A stretch of 64,000 nt of DNA from Pseudomonadota bacterium (lineage in GTDB: Bacteria; Pseudomonadota; Alphaproteobacteria; Rhodobacterales; Rhodobacteraceae): positions 124,001 to 188,000 of the forward strand of contig JBCAYL010000001.1 in the NCBI GenBank assembly GCA_038533575.1. Reading direction: 5' to 3'. How positions within the stretch are numbered: the first letter of the stretch is position 1; the number at the start of each line of letters is the position of its first letter. The notes beneath the pieces were generated by a model that worked only from the letters and a program-made list of their open reading frames with translations, searched no databases and was not told the origin of the DNA. This document shows, one piece after another, positions 41,803 to 51,390 of the stretch. The position numbers and the translations under genes were made by a program.

Positions 41803-43269
41803 TCAACGGGAATAGGCCCGCAACTCTTCGATGCGCCCACGGACCCGCGCGCATTCCTTGATGCGCCCGCCTTCGAGGCCCGAGGCGACCGCCGAGCGCG
41901 CCGTGGCCTGCAAGAGATCCCAGCCGCGCGCGAGAAAGACGGTGGCGTATGGCGCGCCTGCCTCGGGGTCTCCGAAGGCCAGGACCTCGAGCTTGGAGGC
42001 CTCGGCGTCGGCGTCGACGGCCTTGAGGCCTGCCTCCATGCGGGCGAGGATCTCCGTCACGCCCGCCGTGCAGGCGTCTGAGACGCAGAGCCCGGCATCG
42101 ATCCGGACGTGGCTGGCCGGGGTGCCATCGGGCATCGAAAAGAGCTGCGCGGTGTCCTCGGCGGTCAATGGCACGAAAGGGCCATTCTCTCCGTAAGAGA
42201 GCGTCAGCGGGCCGACGGGTATCTCGGGGATCGGAACCGTGCCATTCCCCTCGGGGGCGATGGTGCGCACGCTGTCGAGATCGACGGCCGCGAGCGCCGC
42301 GTCCTCGCCCGTTACCGAGATCGAAAAGATCACCTCGCGGCTAAAGCGATAGGTTTGCACCCCCTCGACATTGGTCCGCAATGGGGTCGGCGTGTAGCCC
42401 GACTTTCGCCTATGGGTCGCGTTCTGCGCATATTCCACGCGGCCCGGTGCAACCGTGCGAAAGACCGGGTTGCCCGGCACGTCGCCCTCGTAACAGGTGG
42501 CAAGCTCGTCCGCATGCTGGCGCCCCATGACGAAAACCTGCCTGGCCAGAAACGCGTGGGGCAGAGAGATCGAGGTGCCTTGGCTCTGGTGCCTCTGTAG
42601 CGTCCCGCGATACCGGATCGCCTCCCGTCTCAGCGCGTTGCCCTCGGGCAGCCGGTCGATCACCGCGCTCAAGAGCCGCTCGGCTTCGGCAAAGTCGCGA
42701 TCCACGAGATCGCCCTCGATGTGAAGAAGCCCGAGATCCACCATGGCGCGCAGGCCGCCCCGTGCCGCGGCCTCGCGGAAGATCGCGACCGCCCGCTTAG
42801 GGTCGCGGCCGGTCGCCGTCCCGTAGATCAGCTGGCGTGCGAGTTCGGCCGAGGCATTCTCTTCTTCCGCGGCGTGCCCTGCCTCGAGATGGGCGATGCC
42901 CGCTTGCGCGGCAGCGCGCAGCTCTTCACGGCTGAGCGTGGCGTCGCGCGTCAGTGCGAGGCTCGCCAGCCCCGCGTTCCAGTAGCCCACCGGGTTGCCC
43001 GCATCGGCGGCGCGCAGAAACCACGAGACTGCCTCAGGCAGATCACGCTCCACCCCCGCAAGGCCCCCGCGATAGATGACCCCGGCATAGAGCATCGCCG
43101 TAGTATCGCCGCCCGCGGCGAGCCCTGTGGCGATCTCGAGCGCGCGCGCGCCGTCACCTGCATTGGCGGCGGCCAAGATATCTTGCACGCTTTGGCCGTG
43201 GGCCCGCGCGCCCGAAAGGCACAAGACCGCCGCCACGCACACCAAGACCAGCTGAACCAAACGCTGCAT
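41803..43269 (-). CDS. Secreted Sel1-repeat protein
   Basis: A 488-residue protein with a signal peptide (LVLVCVAAVLCLSGARAHGQ), then about four Sel1-like repeats over residues 35-210 (for example AMLYAGVIYRGGLAGVERDL and GLRAMVDLGLLHIEGDL). The C-terminal half is unrecognised and has four Cys that may form disulfides. Sel1 proteins are usually scaffolds in the periplasm. The frame is open 87 codons further upstream, but the signal peptide fixes the start at 43269. Confidence 0.85.
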   Translation of the reverse strand: MQRLVQLVLVCVAAVLCLSGARAHGQSVQDILAAANAGDGARALEIATGLAAGGDTTAMLYAGVIYRGGLAGVERDLPEAVSWFLRAADAGNPVGYWNAGLASLALTRDATLSREELRAAAQAGIAHLEAGHAAEEENASAELARQLIYGTATGRDPKRAVAIFREAAARGGLRAMVDLGLLHIEGDLVDRDFAEAERLLSAVIDRLPEGNALRREAIRYRGTLQRHQSQGTSISLPHAFLARQVFVMGRQHADELATCYEGDVPGNPVFRTVAPGRVEYAQNATHRRKSGYTPTPLRTNVEGVQTYRFSREVIFSISVTGEDAALAAVDLDSVRTIAPEGNGTVPIPEIPVGPLTLSYGENGPFVPLTAEDTAQLFSMPDGTPASHVRIDAGLCVSDACTAGVTEILARMEAGLKAVDADAEASKLEVLAFGDPEAGAPYATVFLARGWDLLQATARSAVASGLEGGRIKECARVRGRIEELRAYSR

Positions 43270-43391
43270 CGTGCATCTCCCCCGTCTCGTGATCACTCTA
43301 GGCAGCATCGCCGCCGCGCGTCGAGAGGGGTGGCAAAATTGATGCGGCCGCAGCAAATTTCGCGGCACGCATAGCAGGTATGCGGAAGAAT

Positions 43392-43412
43392 ACCGTGCAA
43401 TTTCGGCACGGT
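43392..43412. promoter_or_regulatory. Perfect dyad between the Sel1 gene and sulP, candidate operator
   Basis: ACCGTGC (43392-43398) and GCACGGT (43406-43412) form a perfect 7-base inverted repeat with 7 bases between. It lies 60 bases before the sulP start in the 202-base divergent gap. The size and symmetry fit a dimeric repressor site. No terminator-like T tract follows on either strand. No known regulator is recognised from the sequence. Confidence 0.4.
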
Positions 43413-43471
43413 CGGCTAGGTCGAGCCAAACATCCATACAGTCGCAGCGTACCGCCCCGGGGGACGAGCAT

Positions 43472-45091
43472 TTGACCCGCATCCTTGCCGCTTTGAGCAA
43501 TTCCACCGCCTTTGACGGCTTGCAGGGCAACCCGCTCGATCTGTCCCGGCTGAGGATCGAGGTCCTCGCGGGTCTTACCGTGGCCCTCGCGCTGGTGCCC
43601 GAGGCGGTGGCCTTTGCCTTTGTCGCCGGTGTGCACCCGCTCGTAGGGCTCTACGCAGCATTTATCGTTGGCCTCGTCACCGCGCTGATTGGCGGCCGCC
43701 CGGGCATGATCTCGGGGGCCACGGGTGCGCTGGCGGTGGTGATGGTCTCGCTCGTGGCGACGCACGGTGTGGAATATCTGTTCGCCACAGTGGTGCTGAT
43801 GGGGCTCATCCAGATCGTCGTGGGGGTGATGCGCTGGGGCAAATTCATCCGTCTCGTGCCGCACCCGGTGATGCTGGGCTTCGTCAACGGGCTGGCCATC
43901 GTGATTTTCCTCGCCCAGCTCAGCCAATTCAAGGTGCCGGGCACCATGGTCTCCAACGGGCACGGCATGACGGGCGGCGAGTGGATGTCTGGCACGCCGC
44001 TTTACTGGATGCTCGCGCTCGTGGCGGTGACCATGGCGATCATCTGGGTGATGCCGCGGCTGACGAAGGCGGTGCCCGCGCCGCTGGCGGCCATCGGGAT
44101 CGTGGCGGGGATCGTGATCGTCTTTGGGATCGACGTGCCCCGCGTGGGCGATCTCGCCTCCATCGAGGGCGGACTGCCGGCCTTCCACATCCCCACAGTG
44201 CCGCTTACGCTCGAGACGCTCGAGATCATCCTGCCCTACGCCATTATCCTCGCGGCCATCGGCCTCATCGAGAGCCTGCTCACGCTCAACCTCGTGGGCG
44301 AAATGACGAATACGCGCGGCGGCTCCAGCCAGGAATGCACGGCGCAGGGCATCGCCAACACCGTCACGGGCTTTTTCGGCGGCATGGGCGGCTGCGCCAT
44401 GATCGGGCAGTCGATGATCAACGTGAAATCGGGCGCGCGGACGCGGATCGCGGGGATTGCGGCTGCGCTCTTTCTCCTCGCGTTTATCGTCTTCCTGTCG
44501 CCCGCCATTGAGCAGATCCCGCTCGCCGCGCTCGTGGGCGTGATGTTCATGGTGGTGATCGGGACCTTCGCCTGGAACAGCTTCAAGATCATGCGGAAAG
44601 TGCCGCGCATTGACGCTTTCGTCATCGTGCTCGTGACGGTCGTCACTGTGCTCACTGACCTCGCCATCGCGGTCGTCGTCGGGGTCATCGTGAGCGCGCT
44701 GGCCTATGCCTGGCAAAACGCCACGCGCATCTCCGCCAAGAGCTACCGGACGCCCGAGGGCGCGAAGGTCTACCAAGTCCAGGGGCCGCTCTTCTTCGGC
44801 TCCGCGGAAGGCTTCGCAGAGCTCTTCGACGTGGCTGGTGACCCCGGCGAGATCATCGTCGACTTTGCCGAAAGCCGCGTGGCCGACCAGTCTGCGCTGC
44901 AGGCGATCGAGGCCGTCGCCGCGAAGTACGAGGCCGCGGGCAAGCGCATCCAGCTCAGGCATCTGAGCCGGGACTGCCACCAGCTTCTGAAGACGGCGGG
45001 GCATCTCATGGTCGATAGCGACGACGATCCCGACTACCAGGTGGCGGTGGATTACGGCGTCCGCACCGGCATTCTGGCGGGCGGCCACTGA
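43472..45091 (+). CDS. SulP-family anion transporter with STAS domain
   Basis: A 539-residue SLC26/SulP transporter. It starts with TTG; GGGACGAG precedes it. The membrane domain has 10-14 hydrophobic segments and shows LTVALALVPEAVAFAFVAGV, the SulP signature GLYAAFIVGLVTALIGG and GGMGGCAMIGQSMINVKSG. The C-terminal STAS domain begins near residue 425 (AKVYQVQGPLFFGSAEG). It could carry sulfate, bicarbonate or a dicarboxylate; the sequence does not decide. Confidence 0.9.
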   Translation: MTRILAALSNSTAFDGLQGNPLDLSRLRIEVLAGLTVALALVPEAVAFAFVAGVHPLVGLYAAFIVGLVTALIGGRPGMISGATGALAVVMVSLVATHGVEYLFATVVLMGLIQIVVGVMRWGKFIRLVPHPVMLGFVNGLAIVIFLAQLSQFKVPGTMVSNGHGMTGGEWMSGTPLYWMLALVAVTMAIIWVMPRLTKAVPAPLAAIGIVAGIVIVFGIDVPRVGDLASIEGGLPAFHIPTVPLTLETLEIILPYAIILAAIGLIESLLTLNLVGEMTNTRGGSSQECTAQGIANTVTGFFGGMGGCAMIGQSMINVKSGARTRIAGIAAALFLLAFIVFLSPAIEQIPLAALVGVMFMVVIGTFAWNSFKIMRKVPRIDAFVIVLVTVVTVLTDLAIAVVVGVIVSALAYAWQNATRISAKSYRTPEGAKVYQVQGPLFFGSAEGFAELFDVAGDPGEIIVDFAESRVADQSALQAIEAVAAKYEAAGKRIQLRHLSRDCHQLLKTAGHLMVDSDDDPDYQVAVDYGVRTGILAGGH

Positions 45092-45140
45092 CGCCCCGGG
45101 CGCGCACGGATCTTTGCAAAAATTCGTGTCCGCTCCCTGA

Positions 45141-45743
45141 TCATTCGCCGGGGCGCTTGAGCGAGAAGAGCTCCGTGACGCGGGTGTAGTCCCGGTAGCC
45201 GAGGCGAGAGAGCGGCGCGTAGCGGGTGATGTCGAAGCGCCCATCCACGACGCAATCGTCGCGTAGGTGAATGCCGGTCACTTCCCCGAAAACGACGTAG
45301 TTGTTATCGCCCTCCATCCGCATGATCCGCGTGACGCGGCATTCGAGCGAGGCGGGCGCGGTGCCCACGCGGGGGCAGTCGATGGTCTCGCATTCCGCCT
45401 TCTCCGCCCCCGACACCGCGAATTCGTCCTCCGAGGCCGCGAGCATCCCGGCGGAAGCGTTCATCACCTCGCGCGCGGCATATTCTACGACGTTCACGCA
45501 AAAGACGCCGCTCTTGCGCAGAAGCGCCACGCTGTCCTTCGTGTCACCGCGGTCCTCCTTGCGCGAGGTCGAGGCGAACATCACCTGCGGCGGCACGTAG
45601 GCCACGGCGTTGAAGAACGAATAGGGCGCGAGGTTGTCCTGCCCGCCGTAGCGCGTGGAGATCCATCCGATGGGGCGCGGCGTCACCACGGCGTTGAACG
45701 GATTGTGCGGCAGGCCGTGGCCGTCTTCGGGGCGGTAAAACAT
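45141..45743 (-). CDS. Flavin reductase-like (FMN-binding split barrel) protein
   Basis: A 200-residue flavin-binding protein. It shows NAVVTPRPIGWISTRYGGQ, APYSFFNAVAYVPPQVMFAS and a STSRKEDRGDTKDSV loop, typical of the flavin reductase family that contacts FMN. Partner oxygenase not seen nearby. The start at 45743 lies after a weak AGGAAAG. The frame continues upstream without family similarity. Confidence 0.9.
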   Translation of the reverse strand: MFYRPEDGHGLPHNPFNAVVTPRPIGWISTRYGGQDNLAPYSFFNAVAYVPPQVMFASTSRKEDRGDTKDSVALLRKSGVFCVNVVEYAAREVMNASAGMLAASEDEFAVSGAEKAECETIDCPRVGTAPASLECRVTRIMRMEGDNNYVVFGEVTGIHLRDDCVVDGRFDITRYAPLSRLGYRDYTRVTELFSLKRPGE

Positions 45744-45858
45744 CGAGCTTTCCTTCTTTGCGGCAGAGCTAGCGCCGTGATAGCCCGCGCGCCAGCGAAT
45801 TGAGGCGGGGCCGTTGCGGGCCCCGATCGGACACCGGACGAGGACCCGGACAGAGGCC

Positions 45859-46362
45859 ATGTACGCGATCAGGCAGGAAGCGCCGGAAGACTGGTGGGAG
45901 GTGGAGGCGCTCTACGACACCTGCTTTGCCCCGGGACGTGAGGCGCTGTCTTCTTACCGGCTGCGCGAGGGGGTGCCGCGTGTGGGGCCGCTTTGCCTGA
46001 CCGCGCGGGACGCGGGCGGGATCCTCGCAGGCGCGGTGCGCCACTGGCCTGTCGCCGTGGGCGGGCAGCCCGCCCTGCTTCTCGGGCCCATCGCCGTGCA
46101 CCCCACGCGGCAGGGCGAGGGGCTAGGCGGCGATCTCATCCGCCAATCCCTCGGGGCGGCGCGGGCGCTCGACTGGGCGCGCGTGATCCTTGTGGGCGAT
46201 GCACCCTATTACGGGCGCTACGGCTTCACGCCGCTGACGGGCGTCCGGATGCCGCCGCCCACCAACCCCGACCGCGTCCTCGGCCACGCGCTGCAGCCCG
46301 GGGCCTGGGCCGGTGTCAGCGGCGAGGTCACGCGCGCCAACACGTCCGGGGACACCTCCTAG
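45859..46362 (+). CDS. GNAT-family N-acetyltransferase
   Basis: A 167-residue protein with the acetyl-CoA loop LGPIAVHPTRQGEGLGGDLI and the C-terminal VGDAPYYGRYGFTPL, the pattern of the YhbS/predicted small-molecule acetyltransferase group. ATG at 45859 follows CAGAGG. Its stop shares CTAG (46359-46362) with the stop of the convergent lrgB, as also seen at 1581-1584. Substrate unknown. Confidence 0.88.
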   Translation: MYAIRQEAPEDWWEVEALYDTCFAPGREALSSYRLREGVPRVGPLCLTARDAGGILAGAVRHWPVAVGGQPALLLGPIAVHPTRQGEGLGGDLIRQSLGAARALDWARVILVGDAPYYGRYGFTPLTGVRMPPPTNPDRVLGHALQPGAWAGVSGEVTRANTSGDTS

Positions 46363-47075
46363 AGCAGCCAGCGCACGAGAAGCGGCACGATGAAGCTCGT
46401 CAGAAGCGCGTTCAGCGCCATGGCGATGCCCGCATAGGCCCCGGCCACCGGGTTGACCAGGAAGGCCCGGGCCGTGCCGATCCCGTGGGAGGCCACGCCC
46501 ACCGAAAAACCCCGTGCGCGCCAGTCGGTGATCCTGAGGAGGTTCATGAGCGGCGTGACCGTCACCGCCCCGATGATGCCCGTCAGGATGACGAGCACCG
46601 CCGTCAGCGTGGGGATGCCGCCCACGGCCTCGGCGATGCCGAGCGCCACGGGCGCGGTGGTGGATTTCGGCGCAAGCGACAGGAGCACCGCCTCGGGAAG
46701 GCCTGCCAGCCGGGCCATGATGATCACCGAGCCCGCCGCCACGACCGAGCCAACGATGAGCGCGAGGGCGATGGGGGCCACGGAGGCGAGGATCGTCTCC
46801 CTGTTGTCCCAGAGCGGCAGCGCCAGCGCCACGGTGGCCGGGCCGAGCAGGAAATGGATGAACTGCGCCCCTTCGAAATAGGTGGCGTAGGCGGTCTCGG
46901 TGCCCCAGAGCACGGGCGCGATGAGGAGCACGGAAAAGAGGACCGGGTTGGCCCAGGGTGCGTTCTCGAGCCGCTTGGCGGCCGCGTCGGCGGCGAGATA
47001 GGCGAGGAGCGTGGCCGTGAGCCAGGTGAGCGGCGCGGCCGACAGATAGCTCCAGAGCTCGGCCACGTCGGTCAT
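46359..47075 (-). CDS. lrgB: LrgB/CidB-family membrane protein
   Basis: A 238-residue membrane protein with about seven hydrophobic segments. Family motifs include FLLGPATVALALPLW, SLAPKSTTAPVALGIAE and VASHGIGTARAF. It overlaps lrgA by four bases (ATGA). The pair was first linked to murein hydrolase control and has since been connected to export of small metabolites such as pyruvate; no direct evidence here. Confidence 0.93.
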   Translation of the reverse strand: MTDVAELWSYLSAAPLTWLTATLLAYLAADAAAKRLENAPWANPVLFSVLLIAPVLWGTETAYATYFEGAQFIHFLLGPATVALALPLWDNRETILASVAPIALALIVGSVVAAGSVIIMARLAGLPEAVLLSLAPKSTTAPVALGIAEAVGGIPTLTAVLVILTGIIGAVTVTPLMNLLRITDWRARGFSVGVASHGIGTARAFLVNPVAGAYAGIAMALNALLTSFIVPLLVRWLL

Positions 47076-47425
47076 GGCTTTGTCCCCCCGAGGAGGCGCT
47101 GGACCCCGAGAAACGTGCCGAGGGCGGCGAGCATCGCCAGCCACGTGGAAAGGACGAGGATTACGAGAAGCGGCAGCCAGTCCGCGCTCAACACGTCGAG
47201 ATTGCCGATCACGCCCACGCCCGCGGGCACGAAGAGAAGCGAGAGATGCGCGAGGATCACGGTGGTCGTGGGCCGCAGCGCCCCAGCCACCGCCGGGCGC
47301 AGCACCACGAGGAGGAGGAGGAGCACAAGCCCCAGGACGGGACCGGGAACGGGCAGGCCGAGGCCCCGGGCGGTGATCTCGCCGAGGAGCTGGCAGCCGA
47401 GGAGCAGGCCGAGGTTGGGGAGCAT
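47072..47425 (-). CDS. lrgA: LrgA/CidA-family holin-like protein
   Basis: A 117-residue protein with four hydrophobic segments. It has the family motif LGLPVPGPVLGLVLLL and LSLLFVPAGVGVI. It is the first gene of the lrgAB pair. The 239 bases upstream (47426-47664) hold no gene beyond the probable ptsP terminator and should contain its promoter. Confidence 0.92.
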   Translation of the reverse strand: MLPNLGLLLGCQLLGEITARGLGLPVPGPVLGLVLLLLLVVLRPAVAGALRPTTTVILAHLSLLFVPAGVGVIGNLDVLSADWLPLLVILVLSTWLAMLAALGTFLGVQRLLGGTKP

Positions 47426-47647
47426 GGGAGCCTCCTTGTTTTCCGATGGGACAGAAGTAGGAGGCGGGCGCGAGGGGCCAGCCCCCTGCGCTCCGCGAGG
47501 TACTTTCGGGAGAGATGAAAGACAGGTCGCGCGGGCGCTTTTCGGATGTTGGGGGCGCCTGAACTTCCATGGTCTAGCGGCGCGCGGCTAGGCACTCATT
47601 GAACCAAAGGCGCGTCCATCTCGGGCAGCAGTGAGCGTGGCCGGAAC

Positions 47648-47672
47648 AAAAAAAGGCGGGCTCGTCAGCCGC
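47648..47672 (-). terminator. Probable intrinsic terminator after ptsP
   Basis: A small stem (GGCT paired with AGCC, extended by two pairs past a bulged G; 47656-47672) overlaps the ptsP stop codon, followed on the minus strand by seven T residues (47654-47648). The stem is short but the T tract is strong. Confidence 0.5.
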
Positions 47673-49902
47673 GCGTGCGCAGGAAGTCCATGATCGCGGG
47701 GCGCACGCTCTGATCTCCCCGGGCGCGTGCAGTGTCGATGACCGCCTTCACCTCGTCGAGGTTCGAGCGGCGCAGGATGTGCTTCACCGGGCCGATGGAG
47801 GCCGGGCGCATGGAGAGCGCACGCAGGCCCATCGCCGCGAGGCAGAGCGCCTCGATCGGGCGGCCGGCGTCCTCGCCGCAGAAGCTAAGCCGCGTGTCGG
47901 TGGTCACGCAGCGGGCCACGATCTGTTCGATGAAGCTCAGAAAGCTCACGTTGAGCGTGTCATAGCGGCGGCGCACGCGCTCGTTCTCCCGGTCGGCGGC
48001 GAAGAAGAATTGCTTGAGGTCGTTGCCGCCGATGGAGAGGAATTCGACCTCCTCGAAGAACTTGCGTGGCGCGAAGGCGAGCGAGGGCGTCTCGAGCATC
48101 GCGCCCACGTGGATCTCGGAGGGCAGCGCGTGGCCGAGGATCCGCTCGCGCTCCACCGCCTTGTCGAGCTCGGCCTTGGCCTGACGATACTCTTCGTACT
48201 GCGCCACGAAGGGGAACATCACGTGGAGCGGGCGCCCCTCGGCGGCGCGCACAAGCGCCTGAAGCTGCATCCGCAGAACGCCGGGCTTGTCGAGCCCCAC
48301 ACGGATCGCGCGCCAGCCCAGGGCCGGGTTCGGCTCGTCATTGGGCTTCATGTAGGGCAGCACCTTGTCGGAGCCGATATCGAGCGTGCGAAAGACCACA
48401 GGCTTGCCCTGGGCGGCATCGAGCACCCGCTTGTAGAGCGCCACGAGCTCGGCCCGCTTGGGCATCTGTGCGCGGATCAGGAATTGGAGCTCGGTGCGGA
48501 AAAGGCCTACGCCCTCTGCGCCCGAGGAGGGCAGGGAGGGGAGATCGGCCATGAGGCCGGCATTCATGTGCAGCGAGACGACCGAGCCGCAGAGCGCACG
48601 GGCGGGCTGATCGCGGAGCGAGGCATAGCGCGTCTGCGCCTCCGCCTGCATGGCCATCTTGTCCTTGAAGGCGGTGCGCACGGTGTCGTCTGGTCGCAGG
48701 TGGACGATCCCCTGCTCGCCGTCGAGCATGATCGTGTCACCATTGAGCGCGTCGGTCGTGATGCCCTGCGCATTGATGATGAGCGGGATCGCCCAGGCGC
48801 GGGCGACGACGGCGGCATGGGAGCCTACGGAGCCTTCCTCGAGGACGATGCCCTTGAGCTTGCGACCGTAATCGAGGAGCTCGGCGGGCCCGATATTTCG
48901 CGCGACGAGTACCGCGTCGGCGGGCATCTCGCCGGTCTCGCCCTGGCCCGTGAGCAGGCGCAGGAGACGGTTGGAGAGATCGTCGAGATCGTGCAGTCGC
49001 TCGCGGAGATAGGCATCCGGCTGGTCGCCCAGCCGCGTGCGTGCCTGGCTCTGCTCTTTCTCCACGGCGGCCTCGGCAGAGAGGCCCGAGGCGATATCGC
49101 CCTCCATGCGTCGCCGCCAGCCGCGGGAATTGGCGAACATGCGAAAGGTCTCCACGACCTCGCGCTCGTCCTTGGACATGCCCGAGGTGCCGGCGAGCAT
49201 CTCGTCTACCGAGAGCCGCAGCTGGTCGAGCGCGGTGTCGAGGCGGGCGAGCTCGGTCTTGGGGTCGTCGGAGAACGGATTGGTCACCACCACGCGTGGC
49301 TCGTGCAGGTAGACCGCGCCCATGGCGACGCCTTCCTGCCCCACGGTGCCGCGGAACATGGCGGGCTGCTGGTGCCGGGCGAGGGTGAAATCGCCGCCGC
49401 TGGTGAGCTGCCCGAGCTCGGTCATCTCCGCGAGCACCATCGCGACGACCTCGAGGGCATAGACCTCGTCCTCGCTGTATTCGCGCGCGGCCTTCGACTG
49501 CACGACGAGGACGCCCTGGGGCACGCCCAGCCGCTGGATCGGGACGCCGCAGAAGGCCGAGAAGACCTCCTCGCCGGTCTCCGGCATGTAGCGGAAGCCC
49601 TGCGTGGAGGGGGCATCGGCGGTGTTGACGGGCTTGCCCTTGCGCGCCACGCGGCCCACGAGGCCCTCGGAGAGACGCATGCGGGTCTTGTGCACCGCTT
49701 CCTGGTTCAGGCCCTCCGTGGCGCACAGTTCGAGCGTCTCGTCATCGCGGAAGAGGTAGATGGAGCACACCTCCGTGGCCATGGAGCCTGCGATGATGTC
49801 CACGATCCGATCGAGCCGCGCCTGGCCCGACATATCCTCGGCCATGGCCGCGCGGAGGCGGCCCAGGAGCTTTCGGCTCTCTGTCTCGGTGGGGGCGTTC
49901 AT
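47665..49902 (-). CDS. ptsP: Phosphoenolpyruvate-protein phosphotransferase PtsP (EI-Ntr)
   Basis: A 745-residue first enzyme of the nitrogen-related phosphotransfer system, which passes phosphate from PEP to NPr and EIIA-Ntr to regulate metabolism. An N-terminal GAF domain spans about residues 15-155. It is followed by the EI domains, with the phosphorylated His in GSVGSHAAVVARAWAIP near residue 355, and the PEP-binding barrel with GVGLFRTELQF, FRTLDIGSDKVLPYM and IGGNDLKQFFFAADREN. The start at 49902 matches known N-termini, although 24 further codons are open upstream. Confidence 0.95.
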   Translation of the reverse strand: MNAPTETESRKLLGRLRAAMAEDMSGQARLDRIVDIIAGSMATEVCSIYLFRDDETLELCATEGLNQEAVHKTRMRLSEGLVGRVARKGKPVNTADAPSTQGFRYMPETGEEVFSAFCGVPIQRLGVPQGVLVVQSKAAREYSEDEVYALEVVAMVLAEMTELGQLTSGGDFTLARHQQPAMFRGTVGQEGVAMGAVYLHEPRVVVTNPFSDDPKTELARLDTALDQLRLSVDEMLAGTSGMSKDEREVVETFRMFANSRGWRRRMEGDIASGLSAEAAVEKEQSQARTRLGDQPDAYLRERLHDLDDLSNRLLRLLTGQGETGEMPADAVLVARNIGPAELLDYGRKLKGIVLEEGSVGSHAAVVARAWAIPLIINAQGITTDALNGDTIMLDGEQGIVHLRPDDTVRTAFKDKMAMQAEAQTRYASLRDQPARALCGSVVSLHMNAGLMADLPSLPSSGAEGVGLFRTELQFLIRAQMPKRAELVALYKRVLDAAQGKPVVFRTLDIGSDKVLPYMKPNDEPNPALGWRAIRVGLDKPGVLRMQLQALVRAAEGRPLHVMFPFVAQYEEYRQAKAELDKAVERERILGHALPSEIHVGAMLETPSLAFAPRKFFEEVEFLSIGGNDLKQFFFAADRENERVRRRYDTLNVSFLSFIEQIVARCVTTDTRLSFCGEDAGRPIEALCLAAMGLRALSMRPASIGPVKHILRRSNLDEVKAVIDTARARGDQSVRPAIMDFLRTRG

Positions 49903-50111
49903 GGAAATGCTGTCGATGGGGCGGCACGTGTCAAGGAATGCTGACAGGTTAGCGGGCTTCGCGGCGACGGGCAATCACTGCGCGTGCCGCCCGTGCCAGG
50001 TGCGCTTTGCGAGTGCCATGGCGGGTCAGCGGGCCACAGAGGTCGCGCAGTCGGGCAGGACATAGGGGCGGGCGTGATTGACGGGCCGGGCGGTGCGGGG
50101 TTCAAAGCGCC

Positions 50112-51377
50112 ATGGGCCTTTCGTCTCAAAGTACTTTTCTCCGCTTCGTCGGCGCCTCCGGCCTGACGAACCTCGCCGATGGCATCGCCACGGTGCTTTG
50201 GGCCTGGGTGGCGACACTCCTGACCCGGGACGCGCTCCTCGTGGCGCTCATGCCCGTGGCCCTGCGGCTGCCGTGGTTTCTCTTCGCGCTGCCGGCGGGT
50301 GTCATCGCAGACCGGGTGGACCGGCGGCAGCTCATCCTTGCCATGGATGTGGTGCGCGCGGGCGCCTTCGCGCTGGCCGGGCTCGCGGTGGCGCTGGCGC
50401 TGCCCCTGCCGGAGGCGGCGGAGAGCGGCGTGTCGGTGCCCTGGCTCTTCGGCCTGCTGCTTGCCGCGGCCTTTCTTGTGGGCGCGGCGGAGGTCTTTCG
50501 GGACAACGCGGCACAGACGATGCTGCCTGCGCTTGTGCCCAAGGCCACGCTCGAGCGCGCCAACGGGCGGCTCTGGTCGGTGGAGCTCATCGGCAACGAA
50601 CTCCTCGGGCCGGCGCTGGGCGCGTTTCTCATCGCCGCGAGCCTTTGGTCGCCTTTCGCGCTCAATGCCGCGGCTTTTGCGCTGGCGGCGCTGCTTCTGG
50701 CGAGCTTGCCCGGTGCCTTCCGGCCGCCGCCGCGGGCCGAGGCGGACTGGCGCGCCGAGCTGGCGGAGGGCTTCGCGTTCCTCCGCGCCTCACCGCTGCT
50801 GACGGCGCTGGCGCTGATCACGGGCGGCTGGAACTTGCTCTGGATGATGGTGACGGTGGCCCTCATCCTCTACGCGCAGGAGACGTTGGGCATGAGCGCA
50901 CCGGCCTACGGGCTCCTCCTCGCGGCGGGCGCCGTTGGGGGCATCGCGGGAAGCCTCGTGGCCGAGCGCATCATCGCGCGTCTCGGGCCCGGGCGCACGG
51001 CGCAGTGGATGCTGCTCTGCTCCGCGCTGGCCTTCGCGGCGATCCCGCTCGCGCCGAACCCCTGGGTCCTCGCCGCGATCCTCGCGCCGTTCCAGGCCAC
51101 GGGTCTCATCTGGAACACGGTGAGCGTGTCCTACCGGCAGCGCGTCACGCCGGACGCGATCCTCGGGCGGCTCAATTCAGTCTACCGGCTCCTCGCTTGG
51201 GGGATGATGCCGATCGGGCTTCTCCTGTCGGGCTGGCTGATCGGCGCGGTCGAGGGCGCGCTGTCGCGGCCGGTGGGGCTCACCGCGCCGTTCTACGCGG
51301 CGGCCCTCGGTGCGGCGGCGCTGACGCTGGCGGGATGGCGGCCGCTGGGGCGCGGCTTTGCCTTGGCGGCGGCGTGA
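50112..51377 (+). CDS. MFS transporter
   Basis: A 421-residue major facilitator protein with about twelve hydrophobic segments and the motif-A-like loop PAGVIADRVDRRQLILAMD between segments 2 and 3. It starts LSSQSTFLRFVGASGLTNLAD and resembles the enterobactin exporter-like (EntS/MFS_3) group. Substrate unknown. The 209 bases between ptsP and this gene hold no other gene and should carry both promoters. Confidence 0.9.
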   Translation: MGLSSQSTFLRFVGASGLTNLADGIATVLWAWVATLLTRDALLVALMPVALRLPWFLFALPAGVIADRVDRRQLILAMDVVRAGAFALAGLAVALALPLPEAAESGVSVPWLFGLLLAAAFLVGAAEVFRDNAAQTMLPALVPKATLERANGRLWSVELIGNELLGPALGAFLIAASLWSPFALNAAAFALAALLLASLPGAFRPPPRAEADWRAELAEGFAFLRASPLLTALALITGGWNLLWMMVTVALILYAQETLGMSAPAYGLLLAAGAVGGIAGSLVAERIIARLGPGRTAQWMLLCSALAFAAIPLAPNPWVLAAILAPFQATGLIWNTVSVSYRQRVTPDAILGRLNSVYRLLAWGMMPIGLLLSGWLIGAVEGALSRPVGLTAPFYAAALGAAALTLAGWRPLGRGFALAAA

Positions 51378-51390
51378 GGTAAGAGGAGCC

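Noticed and set aside
43298-45244. A 648-codon open frame on the minus strand opposite sulP
   Set aside because: Antisense of the SulP transporter; no recognisable domain, extreme His/Asp/Arg content.
47779-49944. A 721-codon open frame on the plus strand opposite ptsP
   Set aside because: It is a codon-phase shadow of PtsP, rich in His, Gly and Arg, with no family motif or ribosome binding site.
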